This document shows, in pieces, positions 52,364 to 60,244 of a stretch of 64,000 nucleotides of DNA. This DNA comes from Galbibacter sp. BG1 (GTDB taxonomy: Bacteria; Bacteroidota; Bacteroidia; Flavobacteriales; Flavobacteriaceae), in assembly GCF_013391805.1 (NCBI RefSeq), contig NZ_CP058364.1, positions 248,001-312,000 of the forward strand, in the 5' to 3' direction. Below the pieces are notes generated by a model. The model was given only the letters and a program-made list of their open reading frames with translations. It had not been told where the DNA came from and ran no database searches. Numbering within the stretch: the first letter of the stretch is position 1; the number at the start of each line of letters is the position of its first letter. The translations under genes were made by a program, and so were the position numbers.

Positions 52364-52921
52364 ATGAAAAATGATTTAAAGAACATGTTGAGTTTAGACC
52401 TTTTCTTTTCTGGTCTTAATGATGGAAAAAATCAATTTGCTTTTTCAGAAGAAAAAAATAGTTCCATGCCTCTTTTGAGCTGGGATTTTTTCAGTTTAAT
52501 TAATTCTGAAAGACTAGAAAACCTTAAGCTTAGCAAAGATATCGAAACGGTTAAAGCCATAGCGAAAAAACATCGCTGGGAAAACGACATCAATACTATT
52601 TTTAAGGAAAATGATTTTGAAGCACTTGTAATTACAGATATAGACCAGAAAATAGTTTGGGTAAACGATGGTTTTTCTAAAATGACAGGTTATCCCAAAA
52701 GATTTGCCATGAATAAGAACCCAAAATTTCTTCAAGGGAAACAAACTTCAGAAGCGAGTAAAAACGAAATTAAGCGGAATCTAAAACGCAGTCAACCTTT
52801 TCGAAAGGTGATTACCAATTACAAAAAAGACGGTACTGAATATAAGTGCGAGCTAAAGGTTTTTCCTCTTTACACTGATAAAACAACTCATTTTATCGCC
52901 TTGGAAAAGCAGGTAGTTTAA
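52364..52921 (+). CDS. PAS (LOV-like) domain protein lacking the photoactive cysteine
   Basis: A soluble 185-residue protein. Residues 1-75 are a polar helical N-terminal region (RLENLKLSKDIETVKAIAKKH). Residues 80-180 are a single PAS domain very similar to LOV domains: ALVITDIDQKIVWVNDGFSKMTGYPKRF, then MNKNPKFLQGKQTSEA at 116-131 and FRKVITNYKKDGTEYKCELKVFPL (NYKKDG-EY is the LOV F-beta pattern). In LOV domains the loop reads N-C-R-F-L-Q; here it is N119-P120-K121-F122-L123-Q124, so the flavin-binding Cys is a proline. No output domain follows, so it may act as a dimerising or flavin-binding sensor that signals by contact. Confidence 0.88.
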   Translation: MKNDLKNMLSLDLFFSGLNDGKNQFAFSEEKNSSMPLLSWDFFSLINSERLENLKLSKDIETVKAIAKKHRWENDINTIFKENDFEALVITDIDQKIVWVNDGFSKMTGYPKRFAMNKNPKFLQGKQTSEASKNEIKRNLKRSQPFRKVITNYKKDGTEYKCELKVFPLYTDKTTHFIALEKQVV

Positions 52922-53089
52922 ACCAGCCAAGGATTTATAATAACTTTCTCAACATCTTTTACTGGGGCCATTGCGAATTATTAGAATTTTCGTTTACGCA
53001 ATTCCGACCGTATATCAACTTTCTTATAGTATAAAATTCTTGCTGGGTTTTAGGATTTTGGTCTGTATTTCTTATCATAGGTCAATTTT

Positions 53090-53115
53090 TTGGTGAGGCT
53101 CATTCTTTACTTTTG
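53090..53115 (+). promoter_or_regulatory. candidate promoter for the DJ-1/PfpI gene
   Basis: TACTTTTG (53108-53115) matches the -7 element exactly, and TTG at 53090-53092 is 15 bases upstream, slightly closer than normal. The start is 44 bases downstream. Confidence 0.45.
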
Positions 53116-53159
53116 AAGTGTTATTTTGAAAAAAAGTTGAACTATAAAAATAGAAAAAG

Positions 53160-53840
53160 ATGAAAAAAATATTGTTTGTATTAACCAGTCATGAAGATTT
53201 AGGGGATACAGGAGAAAAAACCGGATTTTGGATTGAAGAATTTGCGGCACCATATTACTTTCTTAAGGATAAAGGAATGGACATTACACTTGCTTCCCCA
53301 AAAGGAGGACAACCACCAATCGATCCAAAAAGTGATACACCCGATGCACAGACACCTGCTACAAAACGGTTTAAAAATGATAAAGAAACCCAAGAACTTC
53401 TTTCGAAAACCACAAAATTAGAATTTATTGAAGAAGGTCATTATGATGCGATATTTTTCCCTGGAGGGCATGGTCCACTTTGGGATTTAGCAGAAGATAA
53501 AGATTCCATTAGCTTGATAGAAAATTTTTACAAAAACGGAAAGCCTGTAAGTGCTGTTTGCCACGCTCCTGCAGTTTTTAAGAATACTAAAAATAGAGAT
53601 GGTGAACCCTTGGTAAAAGGTAAAAAAGTTACTGGTTTTACGAATTCTGAAGAAGCTGCAGTAGAATTAACCGATGTGGTTCCATTTTTAGTAGAAGATA
53701 TGCTTAAGAAAAATGGAGGCGAGTATTCTAAAGGAGACGATTGGGCAGAGTACGCTGTGGAAGATGGTCTTTTAATTACAGGACAGAATCCTGCATCATC
53801 GGAACTGGTAGCTAAAAAATTATTGGCTAAACTTAAATAG
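53160..53840 (+). CDS. DJ-1/PfpI family protein (Hsp31/YDR533C-like)
   Basis: A 226-residue protein of the Hsp31-like glyoxalase III/deglycase group. GFWIEEFAAPYYFLKDKGMDI is the Hsp31-type N-terminus (key G-W-EE-A-PY), IFFPGGHGPLWDL (99-110) is the glycine-rich loop, and SAVCHAPAVF contains the nucleophilic Cys134 with His135. The inserted stretch DPKSDTPDAQTPATKRF is typical of Hsp31. The family protects against methylglyoxal and acts as a holdase chaperone. It has its own promoter and is followed by a long hairpin. Confidence 0.92.
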   Translation: MKKILFVLTSHEDLGDTGEKTGFWIEEFAAPYYFLKDKGMDITLASPKGGQPPIDPKSDTPDAQTPATKRFKNDKETQELLSKTTKLEFIEEGHYDAIFFPGGHGPLWDLAEDKDSISLIENFYKNGKPVSAVCHAPAVFKNTKNRDGEPLVKGKKVTGFTNSEEAAVELTDVVPFLVEDMLKKNGGEYSKGDDWAEYAVEDGLLITGQNPASSELVAKKLLAKLK

Positions 53841-53868
53841 TTAACCTATAGTTTTTTAAGTTTTAAGA

Positions 53869-53941
53869 CGTTTGAAAAGTCTAGCTTTCTATACAACCCT
53901 AAGTATTTCGAAGGGTTCTTTTGAGCTACTTTTCAAACGTT
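53869..53941 (+). terminator. long compound hairpin followed by a T-run
   Basis: ACGTTTGAAAAG (53869-53880) pairs with CTTTTCAAACGT (53930-53941); AGCT pairs inside both arms, and AACCC (53895-53899) pairs with GGGTT further in, giving a stem of about 70 bases with bulges. Nine T follow, so the whole looks like an extended terminator between the convergent DJ-1 and prmC genes. Confidence 0.65.
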
Positions 53942-53947
53942 TTTTTT

Positions 53948-54811
53948 TTACTTTTCTGCTTTTATCATTCGGTCGTTTTGAAATAAATCTTTCTTTAAAA
54001 CTACAGTTTCAAAACCATGTGCTTTTACCAGCGATACGGTTGCTTCCCCTAGATATTGGTTGATTTCAAAAAACAATCTACCTCCCTTCCGTAAATGGTT
54101 AACCGCCAACTTTGCAATGGCTTCATAAAAAACCAATGCATTGTTGTCTTCAACAAACAATGCTGTTTCCGGCTCATATTTTAAAACGTTATTCTTTATT
54201 TCGGCTTTCTCCAAATTACGCACATAAGGCGGATTGGAAATGATAATATCGAAATTTTCAATATGCGGAAATAAGTTTTCAAGGGTTGAAACCTTCAAAA
54301 TATCTACCTGCGAAAATACGACCTCTGCATTTAAGGATTTAGCATTCTTTTTAGCAATTTTCAAAGCTTCAGTAGAAATATCCACTGCTGAAATTCGGGC
54401 CTTAGGTAGTTTTTTTGCCAAAGAAATAGGGATACATCCAGTTCCTGTACCGATATCCAAAATATTTAATGATTGTGAAGCATCTACTTCTTGAAGGATC
54501 CAGCTTACCAATTCTTCGGTCTCTGGTCGGGGAATTAAGGTATGCTCGTTAACATAGAAATCGTATCCATTAAAATATGCTTTCCCTAAAATATGTTGAA
54601 TAGGTTTTTCCTTTTTGAGCAACCCTAAAGCCTCCATGAACTTATTTTGTTGATGCTGCTCAACAGAAGACGATATATTTTGCACCACTTCAAAAGATTT
54701 ATATCCCAAATAAGCTTCGCTTAGCCAATTGAAAAAAGTGTTTATTTCCTGAATGGGATAAACATCTTTTAATTCTTTTCTATAAATCTCACGGAGCTCC
54801 CCTAACTTCAT
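53948..54811 (-). CDS. prmC: peptide chain release factor N5-glutamine methyltransferase
   Basis: Methylates the Gln of the GGQ loop of release factors RF1/RF2. Its 287 residues have a helical N-domain (1-75) and a class I SAM fold: ILDIGTGTGCIPISLAKKLP (motif I), AVDISTEAL, and the active-site NPPY at 193-196 (IISNPPYVRNLEKAEI), followed by the conserved EPETALF. PRPETEELV at 95-103 is also typical. It is 21 bases downstream of a GNAT gene on the same strand and probably shares its transcript. The neighbourhood with ribD is conserved in flavobacteria. Confidence 0.96.
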   Translation of the reverse strand: MKLGELREIYRKELKDVYPIQEINTFFNWLSEAYLGYKSFEVVQNISSSVEQHQQNKFMEALGLLKKEKPIQHILGKAYFNGYDFYVNEHTLIPRPETEELVSWILQEVDASQSLNILDIGTGTGCIPISLAKKLPKARISAVDISTEALKIAKKNAKSLNAEVVFSQVDILKVSTLENLFPHIENFDIIISNPPYVRNLEKAEIKNNVLKYEPETALFVEDNNALVFYEAIAKLAVNHLRKGGRLFFEINQYLGEATVSLVKAHGFETVVLKKDLFQNDRMIKAEK

Positions 54812-54832
54812 TTAACTAACCTAATTATAATT

Positions 54833-55309
54833 TTACAAATCTTTCAGCATCCAAACTGGGCAAGAATAATGCCCCGTGTTGCCCATGGGCGCATCAATGT
54901 AATAAAACCCAGCTTTTTTATAGAGCTTTTGGGCATCGGTCATATACGGCATGGTTTCGATATAACACTGCTCAAAACCAAATTGCTTGGCGGTTTCCAA
55001 ACAGGTGTCCATCATTTGCATTCCAAACCCCTTGCCTCTGGCTTTGCTGGAAAAGTACATTTTTTGAAGTTCGCAAACGGTCTCTTTTTCATTCGTTAAA
55101 TGAGCAATTCCAGCCCCGCCCACTACTTTGCCATCCAATTCCAACACAAAATAAGCGGCTTTTTCTTTACTGTAGGCTTCAAATAAATTTTCTAGAGCTG
55201 CATCTTCGTAGGCCGTTCCCACTTTTGGCGCACCCATTTCTAAAATTACCTCCCGAACGATTTCGGTCATCCTAACATTATCTTTTGGCTGAATTTCTCG
55301 AATATTCAT
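54833..55309 (-). CDS. GNAT family N-acetyltransferase
   Basis: A 158-residue acetyltransferase. MNIREIQPKDNVRMTEIVREV is the start of a typical GNAT fold, VGGAGIAHL is strand 4, and YFSSKARGKGFGMQMMDTCLE carries the acetyl-CoA loop (ARGKGFG: the Q/R-x-x-G-x-G/A pattern). The later ETMPYMTDAQKLYKKAGF is the conserved block of strand 5 and alpha 4. It resembles the small-amine acetyltransferases; the substrate is unknown. It starts 21 bases before prmC on the same strand and is divergent from ribD, 49 bases away. Confidence 0.88.
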   Translation of the reverse strand: MNIREIQPKDNVRMTEIVREVILEMGAPKVGTAYEDAALENLFEAYSKEKAAYFVLELDGKVVGGAGIAHLTNEKETVCELQKMYFSSKARGKGFGMQMMDTCLETAKQFGFEQCYIETMPYMTDAQKLYKKAGFYYIDAPMGNTGHYSCPVWMLKDL

Positions 55310-55332
55310 GAATTATTACAATGTTTTAATAG

Positions 55333-55340
55333 TATTTTTG
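55333..55340 (+). promoter_or_regulatory. candidate -7 element for ribD
   Basis: TATTTTTG matches TAnnTTTG exactly, 18 bases upstream of the ribD ATG in the 48-base divergent gap. The space leaves no room for a riboswitch. Confidence 0.45.
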
Positions 55341-55357
55341 CCATTACAAATTTCGGG

Positions 55358-56419
55358 ATGAAGATACATGAAATCTACATAAAAAGATGCATCGAGCTCG
55401 CTAAAAATGGGCTTGGAAACACGTATCCCAATCCTATGGTAGGAAGTGTTATTGTAGCCAATAACAGAATTATTGGGGAAGGTTACACCAGTCCCGCCGG
55501 CCAGAATCATGCTGAAGTAAATGCCATAAATTCGGTTAAAGACACCTCTCTTTTAAAAAAAGCGACCATTTATGTAACGCTGGAGCCATGCTCCCATTTT
55601 GGAAAGACGCCTCCCTGTGCCGACTTGATTATAAAAAATAAAATACCCAATGTGGTAATTGGTACATTGGATTCTCATGAAAAAGTATGTGGTCGAGGAG
55701 TACAAAAACTCATGGAAGCTGGTTGCAACGTGACCATTGGCGTTCTAGAGGATGAATGCAAAGCTTCCAACAAACGATTTTTCACATTTCATGAGCAAAA
55801 ACGCCCCTACATTATTTTAAAATGGGCTCAATCTAACGACGGATATTTGAGTCCGCTACCCAACCCTGAACAAGAGCGCAAACCGATATGGATTACCAAC
55901 CAACTTTCGCGGCAAGTGGTTCATAAATGGCGTACGGAAGAACATGCGATCCTCGTAGGCACATCGACCGTTATAATGGACAATCCTAAACTAAACAGCA
56001 GAGATTGGAAAGGCAATTCGCCAATTCGGTTTGTACTGGATAAAACCTTAAAAACCCCAAACACCTCCCATGTGTGGAATGATAGCATTACTACTGTTTT
56101 TCTTATGGACGAAAAGACGAACGCACCAAAGACATCTTTTAAGAATATTACGTTCGAAGCCATAAATTACGATATGGAAATTGCCGGGCAAATTGCAACA
56201 GTACTTTATGAAAACAACATACAAAGTATAATTATAGAAGGGGGCGCACGTACCTTGCAAACCTTTATCGACGCCAACCTATGGGACGAAGCTAGAATTT
56301 TTAAAGGGCAGATAGATTTTAATGATGGCACTTTGGCTCCCCGATTGCAGAACAGGGCACTAGAAGAAAAACACCATCTAGGTGATGATACCTTAGAAAT
56401 ATTTAAAAACAATTGTTAG
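55358..56419 (+). CDS. ribD: bifunctional riboflavin-specific deaminase/reductase RibD
   Basis: Performs two steps of riboflavin synthesis. The N-terminal deaminase (about 1-145) shows NTYPNPMVGSVIV, HAEVNAI with His51 and Glu53, and LEPCSHFGKTPPC with the zinc cysteines Cys78 and Cys87. The C-terminal reductase domain (about 150-353) shows RPYIILKWAQSNDGYL, ITNQLSRQVVHKWRTEEHAILVGTSTVI (VGT-T motif), and IIIEGGARTLQTFI. The 353-residue length fits a fused enzyme. ribH is elsewhere (46.3 kb). It overlaps the upstream end of the HAD frame only if a TTG start is assumed; the ATG used for that gene starts 9 bases after this stop. Confidence 0.95.
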   Translation: MKIHEIYIKRCIELAKNGLGNTYPNPMVGSVIVANNRIIGEGYTSPAGQNHAEVNAINSVKDTSLLKKATIYVTLEPCSHFGKTPPCADLIIKNKIPNVVIGTLDSHEKVCGRGVQKLMEAGCNVTIGVLEDECKASNKRFFTFHEQKRPYIILKWAQSNDGYLSPLPNPEQERKPIWITNQLSRQVVHKWRTEEHAILVGTSTVIMDNPKLNSRDWKGNSPIRFVLDKTLKTPNTSHVWNDSITTVFLMDEKTNAPKTSFKNITFEAINYDMEIAGQIATVLYENNIQSIIIEGGARTLQTFIDANLWDEARIFKGQIDFNDGTLAPRLQNRALEEKHHLGDDTLEIFKNNC

Positions 56420-56427
56420 CACAACAT

Positions 56428-57045
56428 ATGCAGGATATTAAGAATATTATTTTCGATTTCGGAGATGTTTTTATAGACCTCGACAAACCAGCCTCCTTAA
56501 AACTAATTTTAAAAAAATATCCCGATTTTAAAGTAACCCGAGAAATCGAAATTTTAAACAATAATTACGAAAAGGGCCTTATCTCTACTAACGATTTTTC
56601 AAAGGGATATCAAGAATTTCTTCCGAAGGAAACCAAGGAGAGCATTGCAGAAATTTGGAATAGCATTATTTTAACAATCCCGTCGCATCGTTTGGATTTT
56701 ATTGAAGAATTGGCCGAAAGCAATAATTACAGACTGTTTCTTCTAAGCAACACCAACGCGTTGCATATTGAAAAAGTAAAGGAAAATATTGGAATGGAGT
56801 GTTACATCCGCTTCCAAAAGTGCTTTGAGAAGTTTTATCTGTCCCACGAAATAAACTATCGAAAACCAAATGCCGATATATTTGAATTTGTATTGAATGA
56901 AAATAAACTTTTGCCAGAAGACACGCTTTTTGTAGATGACACTAAAGAACATATTGAAACAGCGCAAAAACTAGGGCTTCGAACTTGGCATCTTACCCCT
57001 GTAAAAGAGGATGTGACAGAGTTAATGAATAAAAAATTTGATTAA
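56428..57045 (+). CDS. HAD-superfamily hydrolase (haloacid dehalogenase-like phosphatase)
   Basis: A 205-residue phosphatase. The start is the ATG at 56428; an upstream in-frame TTG overlaps ribD. IIFDFGDVFIDLD contains the nucleophilic Asp (motif I DFGDVF, with Asp+3 acid/base position), LFLLSNTN is motif II, HEINYRKPNADIFEF motif III with the Lys, and TLFVDDTKEHIETAQKLGL motif IV with the Asp pair. The helical cap between motifs I and II is of type C1. It is probably co-transcribed with ribD and may supply the phosphatase step missing from the four classical rib enzymes; that is inference from the neighbourhood. Confidence 0.88.
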   Translation: MQDIKNIIFDFGDVFIDLDKPASLKLILKKYPDFKVTREIEILNNNYEKGLISTNDFSKGYQEFLPKETKESIAEIWNSIILTIPSHRLDFIEELAESNNYRLFLLSNTNALHIEKVKENIGMECYIRFQKCFEKFYLSHEINYRKPNADIFEFVLNENKLLPEDTLFVDDTKEHIETAQKLGLRTWHLTPVKEDVTELMNKKFD

Positions 57046-57113
57046 GCTCATCGAAATGTTAGTAACTCACAATAGAAATTATTAACATTTTAGAATTAAA
57101 AAAATATTTTAAA

Positions 57114-57722
57114 GTGGAAGACTTGTTCAAGACCATAGCCAGCCCTGCTCCAGAGGTATTATTTAAAGACAAAGGCAGTAAATTCTTTGGCTATGCTTTT
57201 CCCATTAGTAATGAAGAAGACATAAAACTGTGTTTGGAAGAAGTAAAAAACAAACATAGCAGTGCACGCCACCATTGTTATGCTTGGCAACTGGGCTTCG
57301 AAAAAGACAAACTACAATTTAGGGCCAATGATGATGGAGAACCCTCCAATTCTGCTGGGATGCCAATTTACGGTCAGATTCAATCTTTCGATATTACCGA
57401 TGTGTTAATAGTTGTAGTGCGATATTTTGGAGGTGTAAAGCTAGGGTTTGGCGGACTTATAAATGCCTACAAAACCACGGCACAAATGAGTTTGGAAACC
57501 GCAGAGATCATAGAAAAAACTGTAGACACCCATTTCTTGATCGCTTTCGAATACAAACACATGAATAATGTAATGCGCGTTATTAAAGAGAAAAATTTAG
57601 ACTTAGTGGATCAAAAGATGAACCTTTCCTGTGAAATTACGGTGAGCATAAGAAAAAGTTTGTCCCATCAGGTAAAGGAAGCCTTCAAACCATTTTACGA
57701 AATTGAAGTAAAAGAATGTTAA
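57114..57722 (+). CDS. YigZ/IMPACT family protein, GTG start
   Basis: A 202-residue protein of the UPF0029/IMPACT family (YigZ). It starts at a GTG at 57114 (MEDLFKTIASPAPEVL) with no ATG near, after a 68-base gap from the HAD gene. KFFGYAFPISNEEDIK, the core HSSARHHCYAWQLG and the loop DDGEPSNSAGMPIYGQIQ (DDGEPS-TAG-P motif) are unmistakable, followed by VVVRYFGGVKLGFGGLINAY (RYFGG-KLG-GGL). The C-terminal third is a small ferredoxin-like domain. The biochemical role is unclear; it acts in translation or nucleotide sensing in related proteins. It converges on the thioesterase gene with 3 bases between. Confidence 0.94.
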   Translation: MEDLFKTIASPAPEVLFKDKGSKFFGYAFPISNEEDIKLCLEEVKNKHSSARHHCYAWQLGFEKDKLQFRANDDGEPSNSAGMPIYGQIQSFDITDVLIVVVRYFGGVKLGFGGLINAYKTTAQMSLETAEIIEKTVDTHFLIAFEYKHMNNVMRVIKEKNLDLVDQKMNLSCEITVSIRKSLSHQVKEAFKPFYEIEVKEC

Positions 57723-57725
57723 ATT

Positions 57726-58121
57726 TCACAATTTGTTGAGAATATATTCTGGGCACCGAATCGGTCGAAAAGTTTTACTGTCGATAAATGCCAAAACGGT
57801 GTTCGCTTCAGCTAGAATATCTCCATTTTCATCGAAAATATAGTAGTCGAATTCTATCTTTACACTAGGTGTTTTTTTGAGGGTTGCCTGCACAGTTAAA
57901 ACATCGTCGTAGCGTGCGGATTTCTTGTAGTTTATCTGCAACGAAACCACCGGCAACATCACTCCATTGTCTTCCATCCAACGGTAAGAGACTCCCAACT
58001 CCCTTAACCATTCAACTCTCGCCATTTCAAGGTATTGCGCGTAATTTCCATGATACACCACTCCCATTTTATCCGTTTCGCTGTACCGAACTCTTATGTT
58101 AATTTTATTTGTTTTTTCCAT
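57726..58121 (-). CDS. YbgC-like acyl-CoA thioesterase (4HBT family)
   Basis: A hot-dog-fold thioesterase of 131 residues. The start is the ATG complementary to 58119-58121 (MEKTNKINIRVRYSETDKMGVVYHGNYAQYLEMARVEWLRELG, of which RYSETDKMGVVYHGNY is the signature). The Asp of the family (ETDKMG) is present. Longer translations up to 58172 would add an unlikely N-terminus. It probably hydrolyses short- or medium-chain acyl-CoA; in many bacteria it is next to tol-pal, but not here. It lies alone between convergent YigZ and divergent dnaA. Confidence 0.93.
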   Translation of the reverse strand: MEKTNKINIRVRYSETDKMGVVYHGNYAQYLEMARVEWLRELGVSYRWMEDNGVMLPVVSLQINYKKSARYDDVLTVQATLKKTPSVKIEFDYYIFDENGDILAEANTVLAFIDSKTFRPIRCPEYILNKL

Positions 58122-58322
58122 TAAAAAATGTATTTTACAAGTGTTAAGAAAGTATGAACAAAAAGTTAACAATCATGCGAAAAAAAAAGTATAAATTCAA
58201 CCTCCTTTCATTTTTTTTTTCAGTTTTTTGTTCACATATTTGTTTAATCTAAATCGGTAGTTGATTTCTATAATTCTATTCACTACCAAACCTGACTAAC
58301 TATTTAAAAATAATTTCAAAGA

Positions 58323-59750
58323 ATGAACGTAACTGCGGAATCTGTATGGGAAAATTGTCTACATTTCATAAAAGACAACATACAACCTCAAGCATACAAA
58401 ACTTGGTTTGAACCCATAAAATCTGTAAAGTTAACAGATAATGCTTTGAGTATACAAGTTCCGAGTAAATTTTTCTACGAATGGTTGGAAGAACATTACG
58501 TAAAACTTTTAAAAGTTGCTTTAACGAAGGAGTTAGGTGAAAATGCCAAGTTGGTTTATGTTATTCGAATGGAAAACACCTACGGCAACAAACAACCATT
58601 TACCGAAAGTATTCCCAGTTCCAACAGAGCCAACATGCAGCCGCAGGAGTTAGACGTTCCCGTAAAGCATAAAAACCCAGAACTAAAGAACCCATTTGTA
58701 ATTCCTGGAATTCGAAATATTAAAATCGAATCCCAACTAAACCCCAATTACAGTTTCGATAACTTTCTGGAAGGAGACTCCAACCGATTGGCACGTTCTG
58801 CGGGATTAGCAGTAGCCAATAAACCGGGAGGAACTTCTTTTAATCCGTTACTTATTTTTGGTGGTGTAGGTTTAGGTAAAACCCATTTGGCCCATGCCAT
58901 CGGTGTAGAAATAAAAGATAAATATCCTGAAAAAACAGTTTTATATATTTCTGCTGAAAAATTCACGCAACAATATATAGAATCGGTTAAGAAAAATACC
59001 CGAAACGATTTTATACATTTCTATCAACTTATCGATGTATTGATTATCGACGATGTTCAGTTTTTCTCTGGAAAATCTGGAACTCAAGATGTTTTCTTCC
59101 ATATTTTCAACCATTTGCATCAAAATGGGAAGCAAGTTATTTTAACTTCTGATAAAGCCCCTGTAGATATGCAGGATATCGAGCAACGTTTATTGTCCCG
59201 TTTTAAATGGGGACTTTCCGCCGAATTACAAAACCCGGATTTCGAAACCCGGATTTCAATTTTGAAAAATAGGCTGTACCGGGATGGAGTGGAAATGCCA
59301 GAAGAAATTGTGGAGTGCGTGGCCAGGAATATCAAAACAAATGTTCGTGAACTGGAGGGTGCCATTATTTCATTGATTGCGCAATCTTCTTTCAATAAAA
59401 AAGAAGTAACCATTGAGCTTGCCAACCAGATTGTGGAAAAATTCGTGAAAAATACGAAACGAGAGGTTTCCATAGATTACATTCAAAAAGTTATTTCCGA
59501 TTATTTTCAAATGGATGTGGAAACACTTCAGTCCAAAACCAGAAAAAGACACATTGTACAGGCCAGGCAGTTGGCTATGTTTTTTGCAAAAAAATATACC
59601 AAGGCTTCCTTGGCAAGTATCGGCTCCCAAATAGGAAAAAGGGATCATGCCACCGTACTACACGCCTGCAAAACTGTTGATAACTTAGGGGAAACTGATA
59701 AACAATTCAGAAAATACATAGACGACCTCAGCAAAAAATTCGCTCAATAA
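58323..59750 (+). CDS. dnaA: chromosomal replication initiator protein DnaA
   Basis: Binds DnaA boxes and opens the origin. Its 475 residues follow the four-domain plan: domain I (1-85, SVWENCLHFIKDNIQPQAYKTWF in its first part), a linker, the AAA+ domain with Walker A FGGVGLGKTHLAHAI, Walker B VLIIDDVQFFSGK and LLSRFKWGLSAEL (sensor), and domain IV with RKRHIVQARQLAMFFAKK (HTH) and the signature GKRDHATVLHACKTV. It is complete. The stop codon overlaps the next ATG by one base (TAATG). No rpmH-rnpA cluster lies upstream and I see no row of DnaA boxes there, so an adjacent oriC cannot be claimed. Confidence 0.98.
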   Translation: MNVTAESVWENCLHFIKDNIQPQAYKTWFEPIKSVKLTDNALSIQVPSKFFYEWLEEHYVKLLKVALTKELGENAKLVYVIRMENTYGNKQPFTESIPSSNRANMQPQELDVPVKHKNPELKNPFVIPGIRNIKIESQLNPNYSFDNFLEGDSNRLARSAGLAVANKPGGTSFNPLLIFGGVGLGKTHLAHAIGVEIKDKYPEKTVLYISAEKFTQQYIESVKKNTRNDFIHFYQLIDVLIIDDVQFFSGKSGTQDVFFHIFNHLHQNGKQVILTSDKAPVDMQDIEQRLLSRFKWGLSAELQNPDFETRISILKNRLYRDGVEMPEEIVECVARNIKTNVRELEGAIISLIAQSSFNKKEVTIELANQIVEKFVKNTKREVSIDYIQKVISDYFQMDVETLQSKTRKRHIVQARQLAMFFAKKYTKASLASIGSQIGKRDHATVLHACKTVDNLGETDKQFRKYIDDLSKKFAQ

Positions 59751-60211
59751 TGCAAGTAAAGGTTCTCATGGTTTGCCTTGGAAACATATGCAGATCGCCA
59801 TTGGCGGAAGGCATTTTGAAATCTAAAGTTAACCCTGAAAACGTATTTGTGGATTCTGCTGGAACTTCCAATTACCATATCGGTTCTAAACCAGACCCAA
59901 GGTCTATTGAAATAGCAGCCAAATACAATATTGATATTACCGACCAACGCGGGAGACAATTCACTCAAAAAGATTTTGATGATTTCGATCTTATTTTTGC
60001 AATGGATAACAGCAACTACTTCAACATTATCCAGCAAGCCAGAAGCGAAGCAGACAGAGCTAAAGTACACCTCATCCTAAACAAAATAGCGCCAGATGAA
60101 AACATGGACGTCCCAGACCCCTATTATGGTGGCGCCACAGGTTTTGAAAATGTTTATAAAATGCTGGATAAAGCAACTGATGTCATTGTGAGAGATATTT
60201 CAAAGTTGTAG
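59750..60211 (+). CDS. low-molecular-weight protein-tyrosine phosphatase
   Basis: A 153-residue phosphatase. KVLMVCLGNICRSPLAEGIL carries the CX5R loop (Cys9 to Arg15), and DVPDPYYGG contains the catalytic Asp region DPYY. ADQRGRQFTQKDFDDFDLIFAMDNSN-like pattern (DFDLIFAMD) is also typical. It could reverse tyrosine phosphorylation, or act on arsenate or sugar phosphates, as in the Wzb/ArsC relatives. No tyrosine kinase gene is near. It is translationally coupled to dnaA by a one-base overlap. A link to replication control is suggested only by the neighbourhood. Confidence 0.93.
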   Translation: MQVKVLMVCLGNICRSPLAEGILKSKVNPENVFVDSAGTSNYHIGSKPDPRSIEIAAKYNIDITDQRGRQFTQKDFDDFDLIFAMDNSNYFNIIQQARSEADRAKVHLILNKIAPDENMDVPDPYYGGATGFENVYKMLDKATDVIVRDISKL

Positions 60212-60244
60212 TTTCTTTGTATCTTAGAGCGCTAAATACTACCC

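Noticed and set aside
55310-55357. FMN riboswitch upstream of ribD
   Set aside because: Only 48 bases separate the divergent genes and a -7 element lies in them, leaving no room. No RFN-like sequence appears before ribH either.
58122-58322. Possible replication origin next to dnaA
   Set aside because: The gap is AT-rich but I found no cluster of TTATCCACA-type boxes; one TGTTCACA-like stretch is not enough, and rpmH/rnpA are not adjacent.
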